The notes below the pieces were generated by a model, which saw only the letters and a program-made list of their open reading frames with translations, was not told where the DNA came from and did no database searches. 64,000 nt of DNA from CAVPGP01 sp963718065. Lineage in GTDB: Bacteria > Actinomycetota > Thermoleophilia > Gaiellales > Gaiellaceae. Every line of letters starts with the position of its first letter. The first letter of the stretch is position 1. Positions 27,205 to 35,451 of the stretch are shown piece by piece. The stretch is taken from assembly GCA_963718065.1 (NCBI GenBank), contig CAVQYE010000004.1, forward strand, positions 124,001 to 188,000. Reading direction: 5' to 3'. Made by a program: the position numbers and the translations under genes.

Positions 27205-27992
27205 GCGGCGATTTCGACCTCGACGCCGACCGGCAGCCACTTGATGCGGCGGCGGATGTCCTCCGGCGCCTTCGCGAGCTCGCGCTCGATCGCGTCCCTT
27301 CCTTCCCGGAAGTGCTTCCAGCCCTCGTAGTGGATCGGGATGACCGTGCGCGGGCGGACGAGGCTGCAGAGCTCGACGCGTCCTTGGCGGTCATCGTGTA
27401 GCGGAGCGGGCCGGAGACCGGGAACTGCACGCCGCCGAGGTGCAGCAGCGCCGTGTCGACCGGCAGGCGGTTGGCGACCTGGCGCACGCCGTTGTAGAGG
27501 ACCGTGTCGCCCGAGATCCAGAGGACGCCGTGCTCCTGTCCATCCCAGCGCAGCGCAAAGCCGACCACATCGCCGGCAAGCGGATGGCTCAGCGGCGGGC
27601 CGTGGCGGCACGGCGTGGCGGTGATCTCGATCGACGGCCGCCCCGGCGCTTCGAGCACTGTCTTCGACCACGGCTCGAGGCCGCGTGCGGCGCCGTCCCA
27701 GGCGCGTCGCTCCCGAGACCGTGGTGACGACGGTGCCCGCGCGGGGCAGCAACGCCCGCCCGGCGGGATCGAGGTTGTCGTCGTGGTGATCGTGGGTGAG
27801 GAGAACGGCGTCGATCGGTGGCAGATCGGAAGGTGCGATCGCCGGCCCGGCCAGCTTCACGGAGCTCGTGCCCCAGCCGAACTTGTACTTCCGGCCGGGC
27901 GGATCGAATGTCGGATCCGTGAGCAGGTGCCAGCCGCCGACGTTCATGAGCACCGTCGGGCCGCCGATGTGGGTGATCCGCAGACCGGTCAC
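27201..27992 (-). CDS. Metallo-beta-lactamase-fold hydrolase (two frame breaks)
   Basis: COG2220-type hydrolase. It has ITHIGGPTVLMNVGGWHLLTDP and the metal motif LLTHDHHDDNLD, where the usual last His is Asp, as in the HDHH-D-N subgroup. WISGDTVLYNG and the C-terminal IPIHYEGWKHFREGRD complete the site. Breaks near 27705 and 27378 cancel out. GTG 27992 is chosen because it forms a GTGA overlap with the upstream gene's stop, as do other genes here; GTG 28016 is possible. Substrate unknown. Confidence 0.75.
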   Translation of the reverse strand: MTGLRITHIGGPTVLMNVGGWHLLTDPTFDPPGRKYKFGWGTSSVKLAGPAIAPSDLPPIDAVLLTHDHHDDNLDPAGRALLPRAGTVVTTVSGATRLGRRRTRPRAVVEDSARSAGAAVDRDHRHAVPPRPAAEPSACRRCGRLCAALGWTGARRPLDLGRHGPLQRRAPGRQPPAGRHGAAAPRRRAVPGLRPAPLHDDRQGRVELCSLVRPRTVIPIHYEGWKHFREGRDAIERELAKAPEDIRRRIKWLPVGVEVEIAA

Positions 27993-28831
27993 GTGCTGCT
28001 GGGAGCGCCGGACCACGATCGAGCATGGTCCACGGTCCAGGACAAGGCGAAGTCGGCGACCTCCTCCCAGCCGTCCTGCCCCGGGTAGTGGCAGCGGCCC
28101 GCGTACTCCTTGGCCTCCGTCGCCGAAGGCGCCTTGCGCTGCTTCTTGAAGTTCGCCTTGTTCACCGAGGGCGGGCAGATGCGGTCCTCGGTGCCGGTGA
28201 TCAGCAAGAGCGGCGGACGGGCCGGGTTCTTGAAGTCGACCTTCGTCGCCGCATTCGGGTTGAAGTTCGCGAGCCCCGCCTGGAAGAAGAGACGCCCCGA
28301 GCCCGGGATGTAGTAGCGGCGGTAGACGGATTCAGAGTCCTCTTTGCTGAGCGCGTTCGTGAAGCACCAGTGAAACTGCTCGAAGGTAAGAGGGGTTTCC
28401 TTCTTCACGTTTCTCGGGTTGCCGAGCGCCGGCCAGGCAGCCCTGATGGTCGAGAGCGGCAGCTTCAGGACGCCCTTCGGCGCGGCCGTGTCGAGTGCGA
28501 CACCCGCGGCTCCGAGACCGCGATCCAGCAGCAGTTGCGCGATGAGGCCACCGAAGGAATGGCCGATGATGATCGGCGGGCGGTCGAGCCCGCGGATGAT
28601 CGTCTCGTAGTTGTCGATGATGTCCCTGATGCTGAGCCCACGGAGTGGCGACGGATCGCGGCGCAGCTGCTCGGGCTCGGCCTCGAGCCCGAGCCAGGCG
28701 GGTGCGAGCACCTGATGGCCCTTCGCGGTGTAGTGATCGATCCAGCGCTCCCAGCTGAGCGGCGTCATCCACATGCCGTGGATCAGCACGATCGTCTCGT
28801 TGCCGGCCGGATCTGAAGTAGGCGAGCTCAT
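27989..28831 (-). CDS. Alpha/beta hydrolase
   Basis: 280-residue hydrolase, intact. It has the oxyanion motif VLIHGMWM, the nucleophile elbow IIGHSFGGLIAQ, the acid LLITGTEDRICPP and a late histidine in AGRCHYPGQDGWEEVAD. It resembles the non-haem-peroxidase/lactonase-like branch. AGGAGG lies before the ATG. It is the first gene of the coupled run hydrolase, metallo-hydrolase, class IV PLP enzyme, which suggests one pathway, not identified. Confidence 0.82.
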   Translation of the reverse strand: MSSPTSDPAGNETIVLIHGMWMTPLSWERWIDHYTAKGHQVLAPAWLGLEAEPEQLRRDPSPLRGLSIRDIIDNYETIIRGLDRPPIIIGHSFGGLIAQLLLDRGLGAAGVALDTAAPKGVLKLPLSTIRAAWPALGNPRNVKKETPLTFEQFHWCFTNALSKEDSESVYRRYYIPGSGRLFFQAGLANFNPNAATKVDFKNPARPPLLLITGTEDRICPPSVNKANFKKQRKAPSATEAKEYAGRCHYPGQDGWEEVADFALSWTVDHARSWSGAPSST

Positions 28832-28919
28832 CGCGCCTCCTCGGTTCGACAGGTGACCCCGCGTCAGTTATCGCACAAACGCAAACCGGCGCCACGCACC
28901 CTGCGCACCCGGCCGGCGC

Positions 28920-29873
28920 TCAGTCGTCGTCGACGGGCTCGCCGTCGAAGTAGTCAAGCGTCTCGATCCGCCCGATCACACCGAGACCGCGCCACGACAG
29001 CTTGTTCGAGCGCGGGTACCAGCACATGTCGTTCGGGCATCGCGTGCCGTAGATGAGCATCGTCACTCCCGCCGGTCCCGCCCGGAACGAGTGCGAGACG
29101 CGTGTGCCCGGCGGCCGCGCTACGACATGCCCGGCTCGCAGCGCAAGCTCCTTCTTCTCGTCGCCGTCCGCCAGCCGGCGGGGCGACGGCCAGAGCTCCA
29201 GTGTGGCCTCGCCTTCGAGGATGACGAAGATCTCCTCCTCCTCGGAGTGGCAGTGCGGCACCGAGCCTCGCCGTCCGGGCGCGATCTGCTCCCAGTGCAG
29301 GCCGGCAAGCTCGGAGCGCTCCTCCGTCGCCAGCGGCGCGGTCGTCACCCGGTCATGCCAGTGCTCGAGCTCGACCTCGTCGACGTTGACGATGTTCGCC
29401 GGCCGCGGCGCCGGCTCGCCGTGGGCAAGCGGCTCGGCCTGGGCCTCGACGTCCCACGGGTCGTCGTCGCGTCCTTCGACCCACGGCCAGCCGAACCGGA
29501 TCGCGCGCGAGCGGGGCAGCCAGCCGATTTCTGTCGGGTGACGGGTGCCGAAGCTGAGGTACTCGAGCCCGTCCGGGCCGGCGATGAACGTGTGCTCGAG
29601 CTCGTTCGCGCGGTAGATCACGCAGTCGAGCGGACGCAACTCATGGACGTCGCCGTCCTGCCACGCGAGGCCGGAGCCGGCGAGCACGAAGAAGGCCTCC
29701 TCCGAGGCGCCGTGGGAGTGGGGTGGCGTCGGCAGGTGCCCCGGCTCGACCCGCACGCGGTTGACGCCGACGCGCCGCGTACCGGCCGCGTCGCCGAGCC
29801 GCTGCCACGTCGCGGCCATCTCGCCCTTGGCAAGACGGTGCGACTCGACGTCGTCCCAGTGCGCGAGTGTCAC
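28920..29873 (-). CDS. Two-domain cupin protein
   Basis: 317 residues with two cupin barrels. Domain 1 contains HLPTPPHSHGASEEAFFVL and a later ELEHTFIAG; domain 2 contains GSVPHCHSEEEEIFVILEG and TRVSHSF. Each gives the H-x-H...E...H metal set. Bicupins include oxalate decarboxylase, gentisate dioxygenase and sugar isomerases. A later FGTRHPTEIGWLPRS repeats as YGTRCPNDMCWYPRS, showing internal duplication. Start GTG 29873 has no clear ribosome site. Confidence 0.78.
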   Translation of the reverse strand: MTLAHWDDVESHRLAKGEMAATWQRLGDAAGTRRVGVNRVRVEPGHLPTPPHSHGASEEAFFVLAGSGLAWQDGDVHELRPLDCVIYRANELEHTFIAGPDGLEYLSFGTRHPTEIGWLPRSRAIRFGWPWVEGRDDDPWDVEAQAEPLAHGEPAPRPANIVNVDEVELEHWHDRVTTAPLATEERSELAGLHWEQIAPGRRGSVPHCHSEEEEIFVILEGEATLELWPSPRRLADGDEKKELALRAGHVVARPPGTRVSHSFRAGPAGVTMLIYGTRCPNDMCWYPRSNKLSWRGLGVIGRIETLDYFDGEPVDDD

Positions 29874-30042
29874 GCGGCGAACTCTGTCAAACGGGCAAGG
29901 TCGCTGTTCCGCACGGGGGGAGCTGTCGTCAGCGTGTGCGTGGCGCAGCGGCACAGCCGGGGGCCGCGTGTTGCTACGCCGTCCCACCTTCTTTCCGAGG
30001 AGCCCTCACAGGCGAGTTTCAAGCGCGAGCAGCGAGACCGCA

Positions 30043-30834
30043 TCAGGTCAGATCAGGATCCGGTGTCGGCGAGCCGACGTCGCTCTCGCCGGTCGCGGCT
30101 CTTGCGGACTTGACGTACTTCATCTTGATGCGAGCGCCCTCGCTTGTCTCGACGTCAATCGTGACGACGCACCCGTCGGGTAGCTCGCCAAACTCCTGAT
30201 CGATGACGTCGGGGAGGGGTTGTTTGAGCTTGCCGGCGAGCGTGACCTGACACGGTGTACCGCCGGCACGAGAGGCCTCTCCTCCGAGCACGGCCTTCAC
30301 GTCGCCGAGGCCCGCCGCCACGCCGAAGAGGACTGCGAGGATCTCGGCGAACGCATATGCCCTCTTCAGCGACGTACGCGTGGACTTGACCGTTCCTTTG
30401 AACGAGCCGGCATGGGCGTCGACGAAACTGAGCCCGTAGCGATCCGGGGGCGCAGGGTCATCCAAACTGAATCTCGAGTACGGCGGTACCTGGCCCTCGT
30501 CGTAGTCCGAAACGAGCCCGGCGAGGCGCCACGCCAGGTCGATCGACCGCAACACGTCGGCAATCGGCGTCACCAGCTCCGTGGGCAGGCTCAGGTCGAA
30601 CGAAATGTCGACTTCGGTATCGGTCGCTACGCCGAGCTGGGCAGCCGCTTCGCGACTGAGGTCCTCCGCGATCGGGCCGACGGTGGCAACCAACTCGCGG
30701 AGCGCCCTGGCGCGGATCAGGCCCGCATCCCTGTACGACAACGAGAGTCGAAGCCCGCTCGCTGCATTCACGGCTGACCGGAACGAGCGTCTCCCCCAAG
30801 CGCCTTCAGGGTTTTCGGTTGGTGTCGTGCCCAT
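30043..30834 (-). CDS. Hypothetical protein
   Basis: 263 residues, not recognised. The N-terminal half is rich in alternating charged/helical text (LIRARALRELVATVGPIAED), the middle carries DISFDLSLPTELVTPIAD, and residues around AYAFAEILAVLFGVAAGL could be one membrane or buried hairpin segment. The C-terminal part reads like a small beta domain (DGCVVTIDVETSEGARIK). The gene and its 5' flank are less GC-rich than their neighbours, which may indicate transfer. The ATG at 30834 has a weak ribosome site. Confidence 0.5.
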   Translation of the reverse strand: MGTTPTENPEGAWGRRSFRSAVNAASGLRLSLSYRDAGLIRARALRELVATVGPIAEDLSREAAAQLGVATDTEVDISFDLSLPTELVTPIADVLRSIDLAWRLAGLVSDYDEGQVPPYSRFSLDDPAPPDRYGLSFVDAHAGSFKGTVKSTRTSLKRAYAFAEILAVLFGVAAGLGDVKAVLGGEASRAGGTPCQVTLAGKLKQPLPDVIDQEFGELPDGCVVTIDVETSEGARIKMKYVKSARAATGESDVGSPTPDPDLT

Positions 30835-31056
30835 GCTCGAAGTCCCAGAAGTTGACGTGAACCCCGTCGCCGCCGACCCGGCCCGCGGCTCCGCTACCTG
30901 TTGTCCATCCTTCCAGGTTGGTCCGAGTTCTGCTCGCTCTGCTCGGAGGCGGCGTGAGCTGCATCGAGTCCTTCGAGGGCTGCGCTGTCTCCGGCTTTCG
31001 AGAAGGCGAAGGCGATTCGCTAGAACTGTCCGAAAGCCGAGGAGAAAGGAGCACGA

Positions 31057-31632
31057 ATGGCGATCGGGGAAGCGACACTCGAAGACGTCGGCTCGGGGCT
31101 CGCGCCGGTGAGCCCGGGCTGGTTCGTCGTCAACGCGGGTGACGCGGCGTGGGTGCGAAACGACGCCTTCGGCGCCCGGTGCGTGTTCGAGAGCAGCCGG
31201 CGTGTTCTCGCGGAGCGGCCCGAGACGGAGCCGCAGCAGTTCACCGAGACCGGCTTCACGCTGGCGGTGCTCGAGCCTGGGAAGCCGACGGGCATGTACC
31301 ACGCCGAGTCGAGCCAGGAGGACTTCTTCGTGCTCGCGGGCGAGTGCCTGCTGATCATCGAGGAGCAGGAGCGGCCGCTCCGCGCCTGGGATTTCGTCCA
31401 CTGCCCGGCCGGCACCAACCACACCTTTGTCGGCACCGGCGACCAGCCGTGCGTGATCTTCATGACGGGGGCGCGGCGCGACGACGGCACGATTCTCTAC
31501 CCGCGCTCGGAGACGGCGCTCGGCCGCGGTGCCGGCGTCGAGACCGAGACGGCCAGCCCTGCCGAGGCGTACGCGCCTTTCACGCAGTGGCGGCTCGGCC
31601 GCGACGCGTGGGCCGGTCTCCCCTGGGTCTGA
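31057..31632 (+). CDS. Single-domain cupin protein
   Basis: 191 residues. Cupin motif 1 GMYHAESSQEDFFVLAGE lacks the second His of H-x-H, and motif 2 contains CPAGTNHTFVGTG, so the metal set is reduced. The sequence ILYPRSETALGRGAGVE at the end resembles the repeated tail of the bicupin at 28920. GGAGAAAGGAG precedes the ATG. Probable metal-binding sensor or small-molecule enzyme; function unknown. Confidence 0.72.
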   Translation: MAIGEATLEDVGSGLAPVSPGWFVVNAGDAAWVRNDAFGARCVFESSRRVLAERPETEPQQFTETGFTLAVLEPGKPTGMYHAESSQEDFFVLAGECLLIIEEQERPLRAWDFVHCPAGTNHTFVGTGDQPCVIFMTGARRDDGTILYPRSETALGRGAGVETETASPAEAYAPFTQWRLGRDAWAGLPWV

Positions 31633-31648
31633 CGCGTGCGGGCAGCGG

Positions 31649-32080
31649 TCAGGCGGGCTCTCGGCCCAGCATGAGGGCGCGCTTGCGGAACTCGTAGAGC
31701 CCTGCGAAGAGCGGGCGGCTGAGCGCGAGCAGGGAGTCGTCGTCGTGCGTGAGCGAGAGGCCGCGGATCAGGACGTCGAGCCCGCGAGCCTCGGGCGCGT
31801 CGTAGCGGCCGTCGTCGAGGTCGGCCTCGTGGACGATCCGCGCGATGTCCCAGAGCACAACGTCGTCGAGCGCGTAGCGCTGGAGGAAGCTCTCGAAGCT
31901 GCAGTTGCCGTCGTGGTGCGAGAGCTCGACGCCGCGCATGTCGAAGGGCGTTGCATCCGTGGGGACATCGTCGGGGTCGGCGACGAAGACGAACTCAGCG
32001 TCGGGGTCAATGAAGCGTTCGATCAGCCAGGCGCAAGCCGCGCGATCGACGTGGCAGCCGGCGCGGGTCGCCCACTTCAT
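31649..32080 (-). CDS. ChrB C-terminal-domain protein
   Basis: 143 residues matching the C-terminal half of chromate resistance protein ChrB: KWATRAGCHVDRAACAWLIE, FIDPDAEFVFVADP, FDMRGVELSHHDGNCSFE and LDDVVLWDIARIVHEADL. In known ChrB proteins this follows an N-terminal domain in one chain; here that domain is the gene just upstream, overlapping by 4 nt (ATGA). Expected to take part in chromate sensing or resistance. Confidence 0.78.
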   Translation of the reverse strand: MKWATRAGCHVDRAACAWLIERFIDPDAEFVFVADPDDVPTDATPFDMRGVELSHHDGNCSFESFLQRYALDDVVLWDIARIVHEADLDDGRYDAPEARGLDVLIRGLSLTHDDDSLLALSRPLFAGLYEFRKRALMLGREPA

Positions 32081-32559
32081 CCCGGAACCTCCACGAGCTC
32101 GGCCAGCCGGTCGACAGCCCGCCTCGCCTGCTCGCGCTCCGGGGGCGGGAAGTAGTCGCGGCCGGCGATCGCCTGCAACGTGCGCCGCAGCCGCTGGAGC
32201 GTCCGGCGGCGCGCAGTGGCATCCGCGCCGGCGCGTGCGGCTTCGGCCGCTTGGATGACCAGGCGGTAGTCGGCCGCGACGGCTTCCGCCATGCCCGCGG
32301 CCAGCGAGCGCTCCTCCACCGCCGTGCCGGGTTGGCCGATCCAGAGTGTTGCCTCGCCGCCTGCCTCGATCACCTCCTCGGCGGCCCATTCGAGCTGCTC
32401 GCGCGTCTTCGCGTCGGCGGGCAGCGCGACGAGCCCGTCCAGCAGCTGCGCGACGCCGAGGCGCTTGAGCCGTCGCCAGAGTGCGATCCGCGGAGTCGAG
32501 GGCTCCCGCGGCAGCCGATAGGCGAGCATCACCCACGTGCCGGTCGGTTGCGTCGGCAT
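32077..32559 (-). CDS. ChrB N-terminal-domain protein
   Basis: 160 residues corresponding to the N-terminal part of ChrB: WVMLAYRLPREPSTPRIALW, RRLKRLGVAQLLDGLVALP and EEVIEAGGEATLWIG, then a helical stretch ending in LAELVEVPG. ATG 32559 starts the homology. Both halves are complete and read without frame error, so the split looks real. It is divergent from an MFS gene, with a regulatory near-palindrome between them. Confidence 0.75.
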   Translation of the reverse strand: MPTQPTGTWVMLAYRLPREPSTPRIALWRRLKRLGVAQLLDGLVALPADAKTREQLEWAAEEVIEAGGEATLWIGQPGTAVEERSLAAGMAEAVAADYRLVIQAAEAARAGADATARRRTLQRLRRTLQAIAGRDYFPPPEREQARRAVDRLAELVEVPG

Positions 32560-32562
32560 TGA

Positions 32563-32607
32563 TTGACATGATACTGCAACCGTGGTTACGGTGTAACCGT
32601 GGTTGCA
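32563..32607 (+). promoter_or_regulatory. Promoter and near-palindromic operator before the MFS gene
   Basis: -35 TTGACA (32563-32568), 18 bp, -10 TACGGT (32587-32592), 6 nt, GTG start. A 33-bp near-palindrome (32575-32607, 13 of 15 pairs match) centred on GGTTAC-GGT-GTAACC covers the -10 box and start codon. Within it AACCGTGGTT occurs twice as a direct repeat (32578-32587 and 32595-32604). Confidence 0.55.
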
Positions 32608-33882
32608 AGAGTGAGAGCGTATCTGCGTGGACTGAACGCCGGGCTGCCGCGGTCCGTCTTCGTGCTGCAGTCGGGACTCGTCCTGAACGCCTTCGGAAAC
32701 GGGGCCGCCGCTCCCTTCATGGTCATCTACCTGCACGACGTGCGCGGCGTTCCGCTCGGGCTCGCAGGGCTCGTCGCCTCGACCAGCGCCTTCTGCGGGC
32801 TCGCCGCCGCGCTTGGGGCCGGCCTGCTCGGCGACCGGCTCGGCGCGCGCCCGACGATGATCGCCGGGCTGCTGCTGTCGTCGGTCGCGTACGCGCTCTA
32901 TCCACTCGTGCGAGAGCCCTGGCAGGCGTTCGTCGCCGCTGCGCTCGCGGGTACCGGGATCGGCACCTGGTTGACGATGCAGTCCAGCCTCCTCGCCACG
33001 ATCACGCCGCCCCAGTTGCGCCACGCCGCCTTCGCACAGCAGCGCGTCGCCGCGAATCTCGGGCTCGGTCTCGGTGCCATGGCGGGCGGCCTGCTCGTCA
33101 CCGTGGCCCAGCCGGAGACGTTCACGCGGCTCTTCCTGCTGAACGCGGCGACCTTCCTCGGCTACATCGTCGTCCTGCTTCGCCTGCGAGTGCCGCCCGT
33201 CCGCCGTCCCGCGACCACGACTGCCGGCGGTTACGGGCAGGTTCTGCGGGACCGCTCGTTCCTGGGCGTCGCGGCGGTCAACTTCCTGCTCGTCGCCGGT
33301 GGGGTCGCGCTCCTCGCGTCGCTCCTGCCGGTGTTCGCCCGCAACGAGGGCGGCGTCAGCGAGCGGACGATCGGGCTCCTGTTCCTGTTGAACTCCGTCT
33401 TGATCATCGTCGGCCAGCTTCCGATCGCGCGCGCACACGAGGGGCATCGGCGCATGACCGGCCTCGCGCTGACGGGGACGTGCTTTGCCGCCGCCTGGCT
33501 GCTCGTGGCGACGATCGGCACGCTCGGCTCGGCCGGAGTGGTCGCAGTCCTGATCGTCGCAGTGATCGTCTTCGCCGTCGGCGAGTGCCTGTACGACACG
33601 GTGCAGGGTCCGCTGGTCGCCGACCTCGCTCCGGAGGAATCCCGGAGCCGCTACATGGCGGTCAGCGGCTTTTCCTGGCAGCTCGGCTTCATCGCCGGGC
33701 CGGGGCTCGGCGGTCTCATCCTCGCCGCCGGCGGCGCCGTTCTCTGGCCGGTCGCGGCTTCGGTCTGCCTGCTGGCGGCGATCACTGCGCTGGCGCTCGA
33801 GCGCTCGATTCCCTTGCCGTACCGCCGCACGCCGAAGAGACCGGCGATCGCGTCCGGCGGGGCGCCGGCCGAGCCGGCTTGA
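32599..33882 (+). CDS. MFS transporter
   Basis: 427-residue major facilitator with about 12 membrane segments. The loop 2-3 motif reads GLLGDRLGARPTMIAG, and a second-half loop lies near ARAHEGHRRMTG. The frame is intact. GTG 32599 follows the -10 box by 6 nt, giving a leaderless transcript. Divergent from the split chrB pair; in known chromate loci chrB is near the CHR-type pump ChrA, so an MFS exporter here is a different arrangement. Substrate unknown. Confidence 0.82.
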   Translation: MVARVRAYLRGLNAGLPRSVFVLQSGLVLNAFGNGAAAPFMVIYLHDVRGVPLGLAGLVASTSAFCGLAAALGAGLLGDRLGARPTMIAGLLLSSVAYALYPLVREPWQAFVAAALAGTGIGTWLTMQSSLLATITPPQLRHAAFAQQRVAANLGLGLGAMAGGLLVTVAQPETFTRLFLLNAATFLGYIVVLLRLRVPPVRRPATTTAGGYGQVLRDRSFLGVAAVNFLLVAGGVALLASLLPVFARNEGGVSERTIGLLFLLNSVLIIVGQLPIARAHEGHRRMTGLALTGTCFAAAWLLVATIGTLGSAGVVAVLIVAVIVFAVGECLYDTVQGPLVADLAPEESRSRYMAVSGFSWQLGFIAGPGLGGLILAAGGAVLWPVAASVCLLAAITALALERSIPLPYRRTPKRPAIASGGAPAEPA

Positions 33883-34020
33883 GGCTGGCTCGTGGCGGGC
33901 ATAGGCGTCCTGTGCGGAAGGGGCAAAGTGTCACGGTCTACTTCCCGCTCGAGAGCGGAACGGCCGGGACACCCCAGTTGCGGATCATGAAGCCGACGAC
34001 GCGCTGACGGGGCGACGCCG

Positions 34021-35451
34021 TTACGACGCGATTTCGAGGTCGCCGACCGGGTGTGGCTCGAAGGCCTGCTCGGGCCGGCGTTGCGGGATCCAGAGGCCGG
34101 CGACCACTCCGGCCGCGAGGGCGACCGCGCAGAAGGCGAAGGCCACCGTGTACCCGTGCGCAGTCGGGAACTCGCCGGTATCGATGGTGCCCGCGAGGAT
34201 GGACGCCGTCGCTGCGCCGCCGAACCCGCCGCCGACGGTGCGGGTGACCGTGTTCATTCCGGTCGCGACGCCGGTCTGGCCGGGCCCGACGTTCTCGATG
34301 ATGAGGTTCGCCATCGCGGCGAAGGCAAGCCCGATCCCGGCGCCGAGCAGAGCCGAGGCGAGATAGATCTCCCACCGCTCGTCGCGCGCGAACGCCAGGA
34401 TCAGGAACGACGCAATCGTCACGACGCCGCCCGCGAGGAGTGGGGGCTTCGAGCCGAAGCGCTTCTCGAGGCGTCCGGTCTGGGAGCCGACGATCAGCAT
34501 CGCAAGCGTCGACGGGACCATGAAGAGGCCCGCCTCGGTTACGGAGGCGCCGAATCCATAGCCGGTGCTGGTCGGCGTCTCGACGTACTGCGGCAGGAGG
34601 ATGAACGACGAGTACATCCCGAACCCGAGCAGGAAGGCGACCGTGTTCGTCGTCCAGACGCCACGGATGCGCATCATGCGCATGTCGACGAGCGGATGGT
34701 CGGAGCGCGATTCGCTGCGGACCCACAAGGCGAGCAGCACGAGCCCGAAGCCGATGCAGCCGATCGTCTTCGGAGAGAGCCAATGCCAGGTGGCGGCTTC
34801 GCTGACCGCGATCAGCACCGAAGCGAGCCCGACCGACATCAGGGCGGCCCCGACCCAGTTCACGCGGCCGGGGACGCGGATGGGCGATTCCGGGACGAAC
34901 AGATGGACGGCGACGGTCACGAAGGCGATCGGAATCAACGGCAGCCAGAAGAGGTAGTGGTACGAGAGGTTGTCGACGATCGGCCCGGCAAGAACGACTC
35001 CGGCGCCGCCGCCGACTCCGAGCAGCGCCGACATCAGGCCGATGCCGGCCGCGACGCGTTCGCGCGGGAACTCGTCGCGGATGATCCCGAAGGCGAGCGG
35101 GAAGATGCCGCCCGCCGCACCCTGGATCACACGGCCGACGAGCATCAGCGGGAGCGCTGTCGCGAGCGCCGAGACAACGGTGCCGATGCAGAGCAAGGAC
35201 AGCACGATCATCAGCAGCTTCTCCTTGCCGTGCATGTCGCCGAGGCGCCCGATCAGGGGCGTCGCCACCGAGGCGCTCAGCAGGTAGGCCGTGAGCACCC
35301 AGCTGACCGAGTTCTCCGACGTGTGCAGCGCCTGCTGGATCTCGGGAAGTGCGGGAGCGACGAGCGACTGCAGCAGTGCGTATGACACACCGGCGGTCGC
35401 GAGCAACGCGAACGTCACGTGATAGTGCTGCCGCGCCCGTACGTCGCTCAA
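34021..35451 (-). CDS. DHA2-type MFS transporter
   Basis: 476 residues, intact, about 14 membrane segments. Motif A reads LIGRLGDMHGKEKLL and motif C-like text is GIGLMSALLGVGGGAGVVLAGP. These point to a proton-driven drug exporter. The TTG start at 35451 overlaps the stop of the upstream exporter gene (TTGA), so the two are translated together. Both probably answer to the TetR regulator at 37122. Confidence 0.8.
   Translation of the reverse strand: MSDVRARQHYHVTFALLATAGVSYALLQSLVAPALPEIQQALHTSENSVSWVLTAYLLSASVATPLIGRLGDMHGKEKLLMIVLSLLCIGTVVSALATALPLMLVGRVIQGAAGGIFPLAFGIIRDEFPRERVAAGIGLMSALLGVGGGAGVVLAGPIVDNLSYHYLFWLPLIPIAFVTVAVHLFVPESPIRVPGRVNWVGAALMSVGLASVLIAVSEAATWHWLSPKTIGCIGFGLVLLALWVRSESRSDHPLVDMRMMRIRGVWTTNTVAFLLGFGMYSSFILLPQYVETPTSTGYGFGASVTEAGLFMVPSTLAMLIVGSQTGRLEKRFGSKPPLLAGGVVTIASFLILAFARDERWEIYLASALLGAGIGLAFAAMANLIIENVGPGQTGVATGMNTVTRTVGGGFGGAATASILAGTIDTGEFPTAHGYTVAFAFCAVALAAGVVAGLWIPQRRPEQAFEPHPVGDLEIAS

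Noticed and set aside
2703..29901. CAAACGGGCA seen near 2704 and again near 29890
   Set aside because: A 10-mer shared in different promoter contexts without further similarity; likely chance.
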